Positions 1 through 8,175 are shown, counted from the first letter of the stretch. The stretch is DNA of 46,214 nt from Desulfovibrio sp. DV (GCF_001936595.1 NZ_MLBG01000023.1:1-46214), one strand, 5' to 3'. A program made the numbers and translations. The notes: generated from the sequence alone by a model not told the origin.

Positions 1-245
1 CCCGCGACATCTATAACGCCGTCTATTCGCCCATCCACGCCCTGGCCAAGCTCGATATCAGCGCCGACGAGATTCCGACCGACCAGGGCTTTGCCACCCG
101 CCGGATGCTTTCCGACGCTAATTTGCCCGAGGAAGTCAGGAATTCCACCGCAATGCGGCAGTACACCGGCGGCTACGACTGTCTGGCCGGCTACAAGGAC
201 AGGACCTATCCGCTGATGGAACAGCCGGCGGCCATGGCCGGCTAA
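1..245 (+). CDS. anfD: Fe-only nitrogenase alpha subunit, C-terminal end (partial)
   Basis: Only the last 80 codons are in the window; the reading frame is open from base 3 to the TAA at 243-245. The visible part begins [20 protein letters not shown] and contains [16 protein letters not shown], which I recognise as the carboxyl end of the AnfD/VnfD catalytic subunit. AnfD carries the FeFe cofactor and, with AnfK and AnfG, forms the dinitrogenase component of the molybdenum-independent nitrogenase in the cytoplasm. The next gene starts 11 bases downstream and is anfG, then anfK, the normal anfDGK order. The iron-only rather than vanadium assignment rests mainly on AnfK. The cofactor ligands lie outside the window and cannot be checked. 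Confidence 0.9.
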   Translation, partial: RDIYNAVYSPIHALAKLDISADEIPTDQGFATRRMLSDANLPEEVRNSTAMRQYTGGYDCLAGYKDRTYPLMEQPAAMAG

Positions 246-256
246 GGGGGGACGCC

Positions 257-607
257 ATGGAAGATTTGAAAAACGAGCGCGTCGAACTGCTGATCGACTA
301 TATCATGAAAAAGTGCCTGTGGCAGTTCCATTCCCGGGCCTGGGACAGAAAGGACCAAAACGAAAACATCTTGACCCGCACGCGCCAGATCCTGTGCGGC
401 GAGCACGTCAGCTTGGAAACCCCGGCCGACCGCTGCTTCTGGGTGGATGCCGTGCTTCTGGCCGAAGCCTACCGGGAACGATTCCCCTGGCTCATTGCCA
501 TGCCCAAGGAACAAATCGCCGACCTGTTGCAGGCGGTCCACGAACGCATGGACTTCCTGACCATCACCGGCTCGCTCAACCTGGAACTCACCGACCAGCA
601 CTACTAG
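257..607 (+). CDS. anfG: Fe-only nitrogenase delta subunit
   Basis: This 116-residue protein is the small delta subunit found only in the alternative (V and Fe-only) nitrogenases, where it binds the alpha subunit of the dinitrogenase. The N-terminal stretch [20 protein letters not shown] and the later [17 protein letters not shown] match what I know of AnfG/VnfG, and the length is normal for the family. The ATG at 257 follows a purine-rich ribosome site (AAGGGGGGA) at the end of anfD. The next gene, anfK, begins 13 bases after the stop. The position between anfD and anfK is diagnostic: molybdenum nitrogenase operons have no gene here. Confidence 0.95.
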   Translation: MEDLKNERVELLIDYIMKKCLWQFHSRAWDRKDQNENILTRTRQILCGEHVSLETPADRCFWVDAVLLAEAYRERFPWLIAMPKEQIADLLQAVHERMDFLTITGSLNLELTDQHY

Positions 608-620
608 AAGGGCATAGCAT

Positions 621-2009
621 ATGTCTTGCGAATTACAGGAAAAATCACGGGCAGGCGTCATCAATCCGATCATGACCTGCCAGCCGGCCGGGGCCCAGTT
701 CGTCAGCATCGGCGTGACAGACTGCATCGGCATCGTCCACGGCGGCCAGGGCTGCGTCATGTTCGTGCGCCTCTTATTCTCCCAGCACTTCAAGGAGAGC
801 TTCGAACTGGCCTCGTCGTCGGTGCACGAGGACGGCGCGGTGTTCGGGGCCTGCGGCCGGGTGGAGCAGGCCGTCGACGTCCTTTTAATGCGCTACCCCC
901 ACGTCAAGGTGGTGCCGATTATTTCCACTTGCTCAACCGAAGTCATCGGCGATGACATCGACGGCGTGGTCAGCAAGTTAAGCGCCGGCCTGCTCAAAGA
1001 AAAGTATCCCGACCGCGAGGTCCACCTCATCCCCATCCACACCCCGAGCTTTGTCGGCAGCATGGTCACGGGCTATGATCTGGCTCTTCGCGACTTCGTC
1101 ATGCACTTTGCAACCAAGACCGAACCAAACGGCAAGCTCAACCTCATCACCGGCTGGGTCAATCCGGGCGACGTCACGGCGCTCAAACACCTGCTGGCGG
1201 CCATGGACATCGAGGCCACGGTCCTTTTCGAGATCGAAAATTTCGATGCGCCGCTCATGCCCCACGGCAACCACGTGGCCCACGGCACCACCACCATCGC
1301 CGACCTGGCCGGCACGGCCAATGCCCTGGGCACCCTGGCCCTGAACCGCTACGAAGGCGGCAAGGCAGCGGCCTATCTGGAAAAAGAGTTCGGTATGCCG
1401 ACCATCGTCGGCCCAACACCCATCGGCATCCGAAACACCGACACGTTTCTGGCCAACCTCAAAAAGCTCACCGGCAAGCCCATCCCGCAGTCGCTTGTGC
1501 GCGAGCGCGGCATCGCCATCGATGCCCTGACCGATCTCACCCACATGTTTTTCGCGGAAAAGCGCGTGGCCATCTACGGCAACCCCGATCTGGTCATCGG
1601 GCTGGCGGAATTTTGCATCGACCTGGAGATGAAGCCGGTCCTGCTGCTCCTTGGCGACGACAACCCGGCCTACGCCCGGGACCCCAGGATCAAGGCGCTG
1701 ACGGAAAACGTCGATTGGGACATGGAGATCATAACCAACGCCGATTTCTGGGAAATGGAAAACCGCATCAAGAACGAAGGCCTCGAACTCGATCTGATCC
1801 TTGGCCATTCCAAGGGCCGGTTCATTGCCATCGACAACAACATCCCCATGCTGCGGGTGGGCTTTCCCACCTATGACCGGGCCGGCATGTACCGCCACCC
1901 GGTGGTCGGCTACGCCGGAGCCATCTGGCTGGCCGAGCAGATGGCCAATGTCCTTTTCACGGACATGGAGCACAAGCACAACAAGGAATGGATTCTCAAC
2001 ATGTGGTAG
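621..2009 (+). CDS. anfK: Fe-only nitrogenase beta subunit
   Basis: This 462-residue protein is the beta subunit that shares the P-cluster with AnfD and passes electrons to the FeFe cofactor. The length equals that of the Azotobacter AnfK I remember, and the sequence is close throughout (for example TCQPAGAQFVSIG, GGQGCVMFVRL, CSTEVIGDD, LDLILGHSKGRF). The three cysteines expected to bind the P-cluster are C20, C45 and C104. The protein lacks the long N-terminal extension of NifK, as expected for AnfK. An upstream GAAGGG can serve as ribosome site. Expression is normally driven by sigma-54 with AnfA from a promoter before anfH, which lies outside this window. Confidence 0.97.
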   Translation: MSCELQEKSRAGVINPIMTCQPAGAQFVSIGVTDCIGIVHGGQGCVMFVRLLFSQHFKESFELASSSVHEDGAVFGACGRVEQAVDVLLMRYPHVKVVPIISTCSTEVIGDDIDGVVSKLSAGLLKEKYPDREVHLIPIHTPSFVGSMVTGYDLALRDFVMHFATKTEPNGKLNLITGWVNPGDVTALKHLLAAMDIEATVLFEIENFDAPLMPHGNHVAHGTTTIADLAGTANALGTLALNRYEGGKAAAYLEKEFGMPTIVGPTPIGIRNTDTFLANLKKLTGKPIPQSLVRERGIAIDALTDLTHMFFAEKRVAIYGNPDLVIGLAEFCIDLEMKPVLLLLGDDNPAYARDPRIKALTENVDWDMEIITNADFWEMENRIKNEGLELDLILGHSKGRFIAIDNNIPMLRVGFPTYDRAGMYRHPVVGYAGAIWLAEQMANVLFTDMEHKHNKEWILNMW

Positions 2010-2036
2010 GCGGCGCGCCCTGGCCGCGTGCTTGAC

Positions 2037-2086
2037 TCCCGGCCGCGCCGGCCAGGACCCGGGGGTCCCGGCCGGCGCGGCCGGGA
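2037..2086. repeat. Perfect 17-bp inverted repeat between anfK and the next gene
   Basis: Arm 2037-2053 is the exact reverse complement of arm 2070-2086. Inside the loop, 2055-2059 and 2064-2068 can pair for five more base pairs. No T-run follows on either strand, so it is not a standard Rho-independent terminator. It ends 14 bases before the ATG of the downstream gene, next to its ribosome site. It could protect the 3' end of anf mRNA, attenuate readthrough, or be a short palindromic repeat. Confidence 0.75.
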
Positions 2087-2099
2087 CAGGGAGGTGACG

Positions 2100-2747
2100 A
2101 TGCAGCGAAGAACCGAAATGGCGCCGGGAAGCAACGCACCACCCGGGCCGGTGGTGACCGGGCACGGGCGCAGGCTTCTCTATTTCTCGTACGGGGCCGA
2201 GATGCTCTCCAGCCGCATCCGGTCGCGCTGCGCCGCGCCCAAGGTGGTGGCCACGGCCAGACTGGCCGACCACCGCCTGGGCTTTTACGGCTACAGCCCG
2301 ATCTGGGACGGCGGCCTGGAAACCGTGCTGCCGGCCCCGGGCTGCGAGGTCTGGGGCGTGGTCTATGCGCTCAGTTTCTCCGATGCCGACAGCCTGGACA
2401 CCTGGCAGGGGGTGCGGCTTAACGGCACCGGCACGTATTTTCACTCCCCGGCCGAGGTGACGGACGGCCAGGGCACGGTGTATACTGTCCTCGTGTTTAA
2501 AAAGGATGTGCTTGGCGAACCGACCCGGCCAAGCCGCCCCTATCTCGACGCCATCGTTGCCGGAGCCCTGGAACACGGCTTGCCGCCTGCCTCCATCCAG
2601 TCGCTGCAGGACATGGCGTCAAAGCCGGCCGCCTACCCCGTGCCCAGGTTCGGCCTGGCCCGGCAGCCCGGGGTCCTCTCCGGCGAATCCTGCGCCGATT
2701 GCGGCAGCCTGGCCCCGCCCCGGACCGGCCGGCACAACCACGCCTGA
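2100..2747 (+). CDS. Gamma-glutamylcyclotransferase-fold protein with altered active site, in anf cluster
   Basis: The 215-residue protein has the GGCT (AIG2/BtrG-like) fold. LLYFSYGAEM at 26-35 matches the family loop (YFAYGSN in human GGCT). GCEVWGVVYAL at 81-91 and SLDTWQGV at 98-105 align well with human GGCT. The family's catalytic glutamate, in LDEQEGV of the human enzyme (Glu98), is Q103 here, and the SN of YGSN is AE. The C-terminus has a CxxC (ESCADCGS). I therefore infer a binding or accessory role rather than glutamyl cyclisation. ATG 2100 follows GGGAGGTGAC; an earlier in-frame start at 2028 would lie within the inverted repeat. It follows anfK on the same strand, so a role in Fe-only nitrogenase maturation is possible but unproven. 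Confidence 0.75.
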   Translation: MQRRTEMAPGSNAPPGPVVTGHGRRLLYFSYGAEMLSSRIRSRCAAPKVVATARLADHRLGFYGYSPIWDGGLETVLPAPGCEVWGVVYALSFSDADSLDTWQGVRLNGTGTYFHSPAEVTDGQGTVYTVLVFKKDVLGEPTRPSRPYLDAIVAGALEHGLPPASIQSLQDMASKPAAYPVPRFGLARQPGVLSGESCADCGSLAPPRTGRHNHA

Positions 2748-2772
2748 ACGGCTGCCAACCAAGGAGAAGCAC

Positions 2773-3270
2773 ATGTCCGAAGCAAAGCATCCCGGCCATC
2801 CCCATGGGGCCATGCGGCGAAAGGACCGGGAGATCACCGACCGAACCGCCATTGACGCCATCATCGACGCCGGCCGGGTCCTGTATCTGGCCCTGGCCGA
2901 TGACAACATCCCCTTCGTGGTGCCGGTCTTTTACGCCTATGACCACACGGGCCTTTTTTTTCATTGTGCCCGGGCCGGGACCAAGGTCCGCATCATGCAA
3001 CGCAATCCGGCAGTGAGCTTTGCCATTTCCCTGGATCACGGCGTGATCGAAAGCGACGCGGCCTGCGACTTCGAGGCGCGCCACCGCACGGTCATCGGCT
3101 TTGGCCGCACCGTTTTTATCACGGACGAAGCCGCCAAAATAGCAGCCCTGGACCGGATCGTGGCCCGCTTTACGCCGCAGCACTTCGACTACCCCAAGAC
3201 CAATCTGGCCGCCACGACCGTGGTGCGTATCGAAATAGACTCGGTCAAAGGCAAAACGCACGGCCTGTAA
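2773..3270 (+). CDS. Pyridoxamine 5'-phosphate oxidase-fold flavin-binding protein
   Basis: The 165-residue protein belongs to the PPOX / NimA-like split-barrel flavoproteins, which bind FMN, F420 or sometimes heme. Typical features are RKDREITDRTAIDAIIDAG near the N-terminus, LYLALADDNIPFVVPVFYAYD, and LFFHCARAGTKVRIMQRNP, the family's flavin-phosphate-contacting segment. The substrate cannot be told from sequence. The ATG at 2773 has a good ribosome site (AAGGAG, 7 bases upstream) and lies 25 bases after the GGCT-fold gene, so the two are probably co-transcribed, perhaps with anfDGK. A redox or oxygen-related role beside nitrogenase is inference only. No terminator precedes it. Confidence 0.85.
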   Translation: MSEAKHPGHPHGAMRRKDREITDRTAIDAIIDAGRVLYLALADDNIPFVVPVFYAYDHTGLFFHCARAGTKVRIMQRNPAVSFAISLDHGVIESDAACDFEARHRTVIGFGRTVFITDEAAKIAALDRIVARFTPQHFDYPKTNLAATTVVRIEIDSVKGKTHGL

Positions 3271-3371
3271 CACGCCGGCCGCCCGGACCTGCCGTCAGCC
3301 AGACCCGGCCTGACCGGAGGGGCGTCACAGCCTGCCCTCCCCAGCCATCGCCGCAACCACTCGGAAAACAA

Positions 3372-3399
3372 ACGGCCGGGACCCTGTGGTCCCGGCCGT
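3372..3399 (-). terminator. Rho-independent terminator of the porin gene
   Basis: A perfect 12-bp stem (3372-3383 with 3388-3399) has a CTGT loop on the + strand. Read on the minus strand it is followed by TTTGTTTTCC. It lies 30 bases after the stop of the porin gene. It may also stop + strand transcripts from the anf side, although the plus-strand T-run is absent. Confidence 0.85.
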
Positions 3400-3428
3400 A
3401 TCTGCTTGGGGTCTGCTGCGTCAGGCGG

Positions 3429-4907
3429 TTAGAATTTATACGACAGACCGAAGGAGACCTTCCAGGTGTCGCCGTTTCTGGACTGGTTGACCAGGGAATG
3501 GCCCCAGACGCTCTGCTGGAACTCGCCATGGGCCCAGCCGGTCTCGACCACGGCGGAGAGGTTCTCATAAATCATGTACTTGTTGTCGAAATTCACGCCA
3601 TAGACATGCTCGTTGATGGTCAGGTCGCGCCCCATCTGGAAATAGGGGTTGCTGCCCATGAGCGTATTGAGCGTGCGGATGGCCCGGGCGGAGTTGGTGC
3701 CGTTGACGAACAAAAACGTCAGGCGATGGGTGAGCTTCTGGACAAAGGAGACATCGTCGAGGGTGACGCCAAGGCCCCAGGAACCGACCGGGCTCATGCC
3801 CATGTTGGAGTTTTTGACCAACTCCTGGCTGTCGTCGAACAGGAAGCTGTTGCCGGGTCCCCAGTTGGGACGGATCATGGGCATCCGCTCGGAACCGTTT
3901 GCAGTCGAACCGTCTTCGCCGGTGGACCACCAGCCATAGGCCTTGGGCGTCAGGACATCCCAGCCGGTGTATTCCACGCCGGCATCCATGAACCAGCCGC
4001 TGCGATGGCTCTTTTTACGGTCGCTCTCGGCTCCTGCGCCATAGATCACGTCGGCGTAGAACTTCACGGGATCAAGAGCGCTGACTTCAAACGCGCCGCC
4101 GGCCCACCAGAAGGCGTTCTGGTCGTTTTTCCACAGCTTGGGCGTGGCATAGGTCCCGGCCGAGGTCAGGTTATCGGCGTAAAACGACGAATTCTGCTGG
4201 GAGCTTTTGAGCGTGAAGAGATTGGCGTCCTTGCCGGCCACAGCGACAGCGCCCCAGGGCGTGGCCTTGAAGCCGTCCAGGGTGATCGGCAGGGCCAGGA
4301 AATAGGCGTCGAGTTCGTCGGCCACCTGGGTGGTCGTCGTATCGTAGGTCCGGTTGGTGTCGATCAGCCGGCCATATCCGGCCATCACCGAAAGGGTCTT
4401 GTCGATGAGCGGAGCCTTGACGACAAGGGCGGCCATGCGGTCGCCAAACACCGGCGAACCGTAGAACATCTTGCTCTGCGGCAGGGCCACGTTCTGCAGG
4501 CCGGCCGTAACATCCACATCCGTGCAAGGCAGCTTGAACTGCAGATACGCTCCGTAGATCATAATGGCGACTTCCGGGTTGGCGGCAGTGAACGTGCCGT
4601 GTCCCCAGGTGTCCTCCACCTTCATTTCCAGGCGGAACTTCACGGCCTCGTTGGCCACAAAGTCCGTGCGCAACCGGAACCGCTCCCAGATTTCAAAGGC
4701 TTCCTCGGTTTTCTTGCCGGCCTTGCTCCAGGTCGGTGTGGCGGAGGTCCAGGCCGGAGCGTTCCAGCCGGTGAAATTGCGGTTGGAGAAAAACGATCCG
4801 TAGACCAGGGCGTCGCCCACCATGCGCACTTCCGTGGCCGCCAAAGCCGCCGTGGCCATGGCCAGGACGAGAAACACCGCCAAAACCGAGATGCGTGTTT
4901 GTTTCAT
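3429..4907 (-). CDS. Outer-membrane homotrimeric porin (Desulfovibrio type)
   Basis: The 492-residue protein has a signal peptide (MKQTRISVLAVFLVLAMATA, cleavage near ALAA-TEV), many alternating aromatic/hydrophobic beta strands, and a C-terminal phenylalanine (LSYKF) typical of outer-membrane beta-barrels. Its size and the early segment VRMVGDALVYGSFFSN fit the abundant porins of Desulfovibrio that form general diffusion trimers. ATG 4907 follows AGAGGAAGGGAG. It is monocistronic: a terminator lies directly downstream and an AT-rich region of about 850 bp lies upstream. Such porins are usually highly expressed and regulated; the long leader may hold the control sites. Pore selectivity cannot be read from sequence. 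Confidence 0.88.
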   Translation of the reverse strand: MKQTRISVLAVFLVLAMATAALAATEVRMVGDALVYGSFFSNRNFTGWNAPAWTSATPTWSKAGKKTEEAFEIWERFRLRTDFVANEAVKFRLEMKVEDTWGHGTFTAANPEVAIMIYGAYLQFKLPCTDVDVTAGLQNVALPQSKMFYGSPVFGDRMAALVVKAPLIDKTLSVMAGYGRLIDTNRTYDTTTTQVADELDAYFLALPITLDGFKATPWGAVAVAGKDANLFTLKSSQQNSSFYADNLTSAGTYATPKLWKNDQNAFWWAGGAFEVSALDPVKFYADVIYGAGAESDRKKSHRSGWFMDAGVEYTGWDVLTPKAYGWWSTGEDGSTANGSERMPMIRPNWGPGNSFLFDDSQELVKNSNMGMSPVGSWGLGVTLDDVSFVQKLTHRLTFLFVNGTNSARAIRTLNTLMGSNPYFQMGRDLTINEHVYGVNFDNKYMIYENLSAVVETGWAHGEFQQSVWGHSLVNQSRNGDTWKVSFGLSYKF

Positions 4908-5762
4908 AACTCCCTTCCTCTAAAGCTGTACAAAACCGGCGAAACCCAATGTCGCGCCACCGTTCACGGCGAATGAACGTGCGGCCGAATGTTACAAATT
5001 TGAAAAATGACAGCAAATCAAAAGGAATAGAAATTCACAAACAATCACAGGCTGTTAAGATAATCCTTTGAAAAAGCTACTGACACGCTTGCTGTAATTT
5101 GCAGAATTTAATATCAACTCAGTCTATTACTTTCAAAAAGTACGATCACGACAAATGCAAGAAGCGTGATCGTCAAAGCACGGACAGACAGACCCTAGGC
5201 ACTGCCCATTACAGAATAGCATATTGCGTGAATTCTGTGCACAAAACACAACCCGCCAGGAATCGGTACGTCCGTTCAACACGCACGCACCTGACACTCT
5301 TTTTTTACAAAGAATCGAAACAGGCGCGAAGCAACCAACCGGCAAGGGCAAGGTCTTGCAGGCACTGGAGACGCTGGACAAGACCCGGCCTCGAGGCCGC
5401 GACCCTGTCAACGCCCGGACCGCGACGGCCGCACGCCGCGCGGCCTCGCCATCACTGGGAAAACGGGAAGTGAAAAAGGAAAAGGAATCGGCAGGGGCAG
5501 GTCCATGATCACACGGCATCATGGCTGTGCAGGCGGGATTCGTTGCTCGTAACGCTGGCAACACTCCCCAGGCCGGCGGAAGCCGGCGGGGGTGGGCACA
5601 GGAAGCGCCCTATCCCGCAGCCCGGGCCTTGGGCGAGGAATTGACCGGGACGCTGGCCGGCCTTGCCCGTTCTTGCGGATGCAACACCCGGCCAAAGCCC
5701 AAAAAAACACTCTTTCGGCCCCGCGCCGGCGCGGCCTGGGACGCGCCGGCGCGGGGTTGGGC
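4908..5762. other. 855-bp intergenic region, AT-rich near the porin, with a 9-bp dyad
   Basis: I see no convincing gene. Overlapping open frames on both strands here have no recognisable domain and no good ribosome site. Bases about 4985-5330 are much more AT-rich than the surroundings, as expected of a promoter/leader for the minus-strand porin. A dyad lies at 5142-5150 and 5165-5173 (ACGATCACG and its exact complement, spacer 14), a candidate regulator site. Bases 5350-5700 return to high GC and hold nothing I can name. Confidence 0.6.
5698..5756 (-). terminator. Rho-independent terminator of the glycine-zipper lipoprotein gene
   Basis: A perfect 15-bp stem (5719-5733 with 5742-5756, 8-base loop) lies just after the minus-strand stop at 5763. 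On the minus strand it is followed by GAAAGAGTGTTTTTTTGGG, a late but clear T-run. Confidence 0.8.
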
Positions 5763-6509
5763 CTACCAGACGGGATTGCTGATCGGCACGATATAGGTCT
5801 GGACCATGTTGTCGTAGCGCAGCACCACCCGCAGGGAGTGGATGCCGAGGTTGGCCGGGAAGTACAGATAGCCCGGCATCAGGCCCATGGGAGCGATGGG
5901 GGCGGCCCTCCAGGCATAGGTGGCGATGTCCTGGTAAAGCGTGGCCCGGTACTGGTCCATGCTCGGCTGCTGAGCCAGAGCCGCGCCGCCGACAGCGCCG
6001 ATGCCGGCGCCGATAAGCGCTCCGGGGCCGGCTCCCCAGCCGCCGTTGAAGCCCGAACCAATAAGCGCCCCAAGGCCCGCGCCCACGGCCCCGCCGGTCA
6101 GGCCGCCGACTACCGCCGCCTCGGCGCTCTTCTTGTAGGCCGTGGAGTTGAACACAACATCAGCCGCCGCCGCCACAGGATACGGCGGATATTCCACGCC
6201 GCCGGGCCCTATGCCGCGACACTCCTCGGCGTAGACCACCGGGTTGTAGCCCGACTTGTTGCGCACCAGCAGCAGGGTCGGGAACAGGCCGGCCTCATAA
6301 TAGTTGATGCCGCTTCCGGACCAGGCATAGCGCACCGCACCGATATCCCACTGGGCCGTGCGCACGGCGCTTGGCAGCATGGCCGGATCGACCACCCCGT
6401 TGATCTGCGGGTTGGGCGGCGTGTACGTGGCGCACGACGCCAGGGCCAGGCTCAGGAGGAGTGCAGACACAACCTTGGCCGGGCCGGTGAGAAAGGACAG
6501 TCGTTTCAT
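5763..6509 (-). CDS. Lipoprotein with a glycine-zipper membrane segment
   Basis: The 248-residue protein begins with a lipoprotein signal (MKRLSFLTGP...LLLSLALASC), with the lipobox cysteine near residue 26, so it should be anchored in the envelope. Residues about 132-178 are a glycine-zipper region (GGLTGGAVGAGLGALIGSGF ... GALIGAGIGAVGGAALAQQ), which in known proteins inserts into or oligomerises in the outer membrane. The C-terminal part (YLYFPANLGIHSLRVVLRYD) looks like a small beta domain. I do not recognise a precise orthologue. Its terminator is directly downstream. The next gene upstream on this strand starts at 7216, leaving 65 bases between them, so the two may be co-transcribed. 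Confidence 0.85.
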   Translation of the reverse strand: MKRLSFLTGPAKVVSALLLSLALASCATYTPPNPQINGVVDPAMLPSAVRTAQWDIGAVRYAWSGSGINYYEAGLFPTLLLVRNKSGYNPVVYAEECRGIGPGGVEYPPYPVAAAADVVFNSTAYKKSAEAAVVGGLTGGAVGAGLGALIGSGFNGGWGAGPGALIGAGIGAVGGAALAQQPSMDQYRATLYQDIATYAWRAAPIAPMGLMPGYLYFPANLGIHSLRVVLRYDNMVQTYIVPISNPVW

Positions 6510-6574
6510 AAGACCTCTTGCATGATGCAGACGTGGTTTGGCAGCGGAAAAGACGTCTCCGCTGTTGGCATCTT

Positions 6575-7216
6575 CTACCGGCAGAACCTGATGGAGTCCA
6601 TGATCTGGCGCAGGACGGGCCGGGCCGCCGCGAAATCCTTGTTCTCGCTGTGGGCCATGAAGTTCATGTAATAGTTCTCTCCGTCATAGGCCTGCCAGAT
6701 GATGCGCTGGTAATCATTTTTCTGCGGTGCTTCAACAATTTCCCAACCGATGACGCCACATTTCTTTTTTGCGTCGCCATCGTCCCGACGCTTGGCCTCC
6801 AGGTACTTGTTTATGCTGACCATCTCCTTGGCCTGCTTGAGCGAGGCCTCCACCGAGGCCTTGCGCGGAAAACTCGGCACCATCTGCTCCAGGTGGAACT
6901 GGAAGCCCCAGGTGGTGCCCGGTTTCATAAACAGCACGGATTCGCTGGCCGGATCGCCGCTCTCCAGTTTCCAGCCGGCCGGGATGGTGAACGCAAAGCC
7001 CCGGGCCGGGTTTGTATACGTGGTGTCCATGCCAAGCACCGCGCCGCCGGCCCCGCCGCCCTTGGCGCCGGGGCCGGGGGTTGTGGCCGGTTCGGCGGCT
7101 TTCTTGCCGCTGGTCACGGCGTCAAGGCCCTGTTGCAGGATGCCGAACTGGGCCAAGGCAGCATTGGGCAGACACACAGCCAGGGTCAGCAGCAAGGCGG
7201 CAAACAAACGGTCCAT
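6575..7216 (-). CDS. Exported protein of unknown function (PsbP/DUF1795-like C-terminal domain)
   Basis: The 213-residue protein has a Sec signal peptide (MDRLFAALLLTLAVCLPNAALAQ). A flexible Gly/Pro/Ala linker follows (about residues 35-60), then a domain beginning TTYTNPARGFAFTIPAGWKLESG. The motif 'short beta strand, F-x-I/F-P-x-G-W' is typical of PsbP / DUF1795-type small domains seen in many envelope proteins. Two cysteines (in KKKCGVIGW and the final FCR) could form a disulfide. The lipoprotein at 12892 has a similar FSFIPPQGWTV motif, so this fold occurs twice in the window. The ATG at 7216 follows a purine-rich GAGAGAACGC. The substrate or partner is unknown. Confidence 0.75.
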   Translation of the reverse strand: MDRLFAALLLTLAVCLPNAALAQFGILQQGLDAVTSGKKAAEPATTPGPGAKGGGAGGAVLGMDTTYTNPARGFAFTIPAGWKLESGDPASESVLFMKPGTTWGFQFHLEQMVPSFPRKASVEASLKQAKEMVSINKYLEAKRRDDGDAKKKCGVIGWEIVEAPQKNDYQRIIWQAYDGENYYMNFMAHSENKDFAAARPVLRQIMDSIRFCR

Positions 7217-7251
7217 GCGTTCTCTCCTTCGCTACGGGCGGTTTATCGTCC

Positions 7252-8088
7252 TTACTCCACCAAAACGCCGGCGTATCCCACCACCTGTCCATAGTCGCCG
7301 CTGACCTCGGCCGACGTGGCGTAGGCAGCCAGTCTGGCCGACTTCGCCCCCAGGGCCAGGACGACAAAGAGTCCAAGGACCATGGGCAGCACCCCGCACA
7401 TGGTGATGCCGGCCTCGCGCACCACCTGATACAGCCCCGGCGGATCGAGGGCCAAAATCCGGTCCAGGGCCAGGGAGTCGCGCGTTTTGGCGGTGTCGTG
7501 GGAAACGTAATGGCTCATGTCCGAACTGACGACCACCGAGACCGGCTGTTCCCAGCCGGCCAGGACCCCGGCCACGGCGGCAGCGGTTTCGGCCAAAGCG
7601 GCCAGGTCCGGCTCGGCCACGGCCACAGGCACAATGCGGCAGGCCGGGCGGACCTGGCACAGAAACGGCAACAGCACTTCCAGGGAATGTTCGCCCAGAT
7701 GGGCGGCCTGATCCGGGACCAGTCCCGGCGCGGCCGCCAGCAAGGCTGCGGCCAGGGCATCGTCCACAGGCACGTCGTGGCCCGGGATGCGCCAGACCCC
7801 GGACGGCCAGACAGCCAGACGCGCCCCCTGGCCGGTGTGGTTTGGCCCCAAAAGCAGCAGGGTATCGGCCAGACGGGCCGCGCCCAGGGTGCGCCCGGCC
7901 ACCGGGCCGCTGTAGACGGCTCCGGCATGGGGGGCCATGGCCAAGAGGGTCGGCTGCTTGGACGACGGTTCGGCCTGGGCCAGATAGCCGGCTGTTTCCC
8001 GGTCCAGGCCGGCGGCATCGCCGGGATAGAAGCGACCGGCCACCACGGGCTGTCGCAGGCTGCCTTGTCGGGCTGTAGTGTGGGGCAT
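7252..8088 (-). CDS. MEMO-family protein (AmmeMemoRadiSam system protein B)
   Basis: The 278-residue protein belongs to the MEMO1 family, relatives of metal-dependent extradiol dioxygenases. Conserved blocks seen are RQPVVAGRFYPGD, APHAGAVYSGPVAG, LLLGPNHTG, SSDMSHYVSHD and the late MCGVLPM cysteine, which corresponds to the family's metal-site region. In bacteria the gene often sits with AMMECR1 and a radical-SAM gene; neither is next to it here. The start at 8088 is preferred because AAGGAG lies 7 bases before it; an upstream frame to 8136 has no such site. The C-terminal half has a hydrophobic stretch (VLPMVLGLFVVLALG) that is probably buried core, not a membrane span. Confidence 0.9.
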   Translation of the reverse strand: MPHTTARQGSLRQPVVAGRFYPGDAAGLDRETAGYLAQAEPSSKQPTLLAMAPHAGAVYSGPVAGRTLGAARLADTLLLLGPNHTGQGARLAVWPSGVWRIPGHDVPVDDALAAALLAAAPGLVPDQAAHLGEHSLEVLLPFLCQVRPACRIVPVAVAEPDLAALAETAAAVAGVLAGWEQPVSVVVSSDMSHYVSHDTAKTRDSLALDRILALDPPGLYQVVREAGITMCGVLPMVLGLFVVLALGAKSARLAAYATSAEVSGDYGQVVGYAGVLVE

Positions 8089-8175
8089 GGCCGACTCCTT
8101 GTCTACCGGCCGCGAGGGTCGGGACAGTAGCGCCAATCTAGCCCGGATCGGGGCTTCTTGACAAGAGCGCGGCAG

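Noticed and set aside
2021-2036. Possible sigma-54 promoter after anfK (TGG ... TTGA)
   Set aside because: The spacing fits, but the invariant C of the -12 GC is A, and CACG is CCGC, so I do not accept it.
978-2576. Long minus-strand open frame of 532 codons opposite anfK
   Set aside because: It is a GC-rich antisense frame of anfK and the next gene, with no recognisable domain and compositional bias typical of shadow frames.
2964-4976. 670-codon plus-strand frame
   Set aside because: It overlaps the clear minus-strand porin gene and the PPOX gene, and its sequence has no family features.
5099-5564. Two overlapping open frames (124 and 143 codons) in the porin upstream region
   Set aside because: No ribosome site, no domain, and the AT-rich part reads as leader or promoter DNA.
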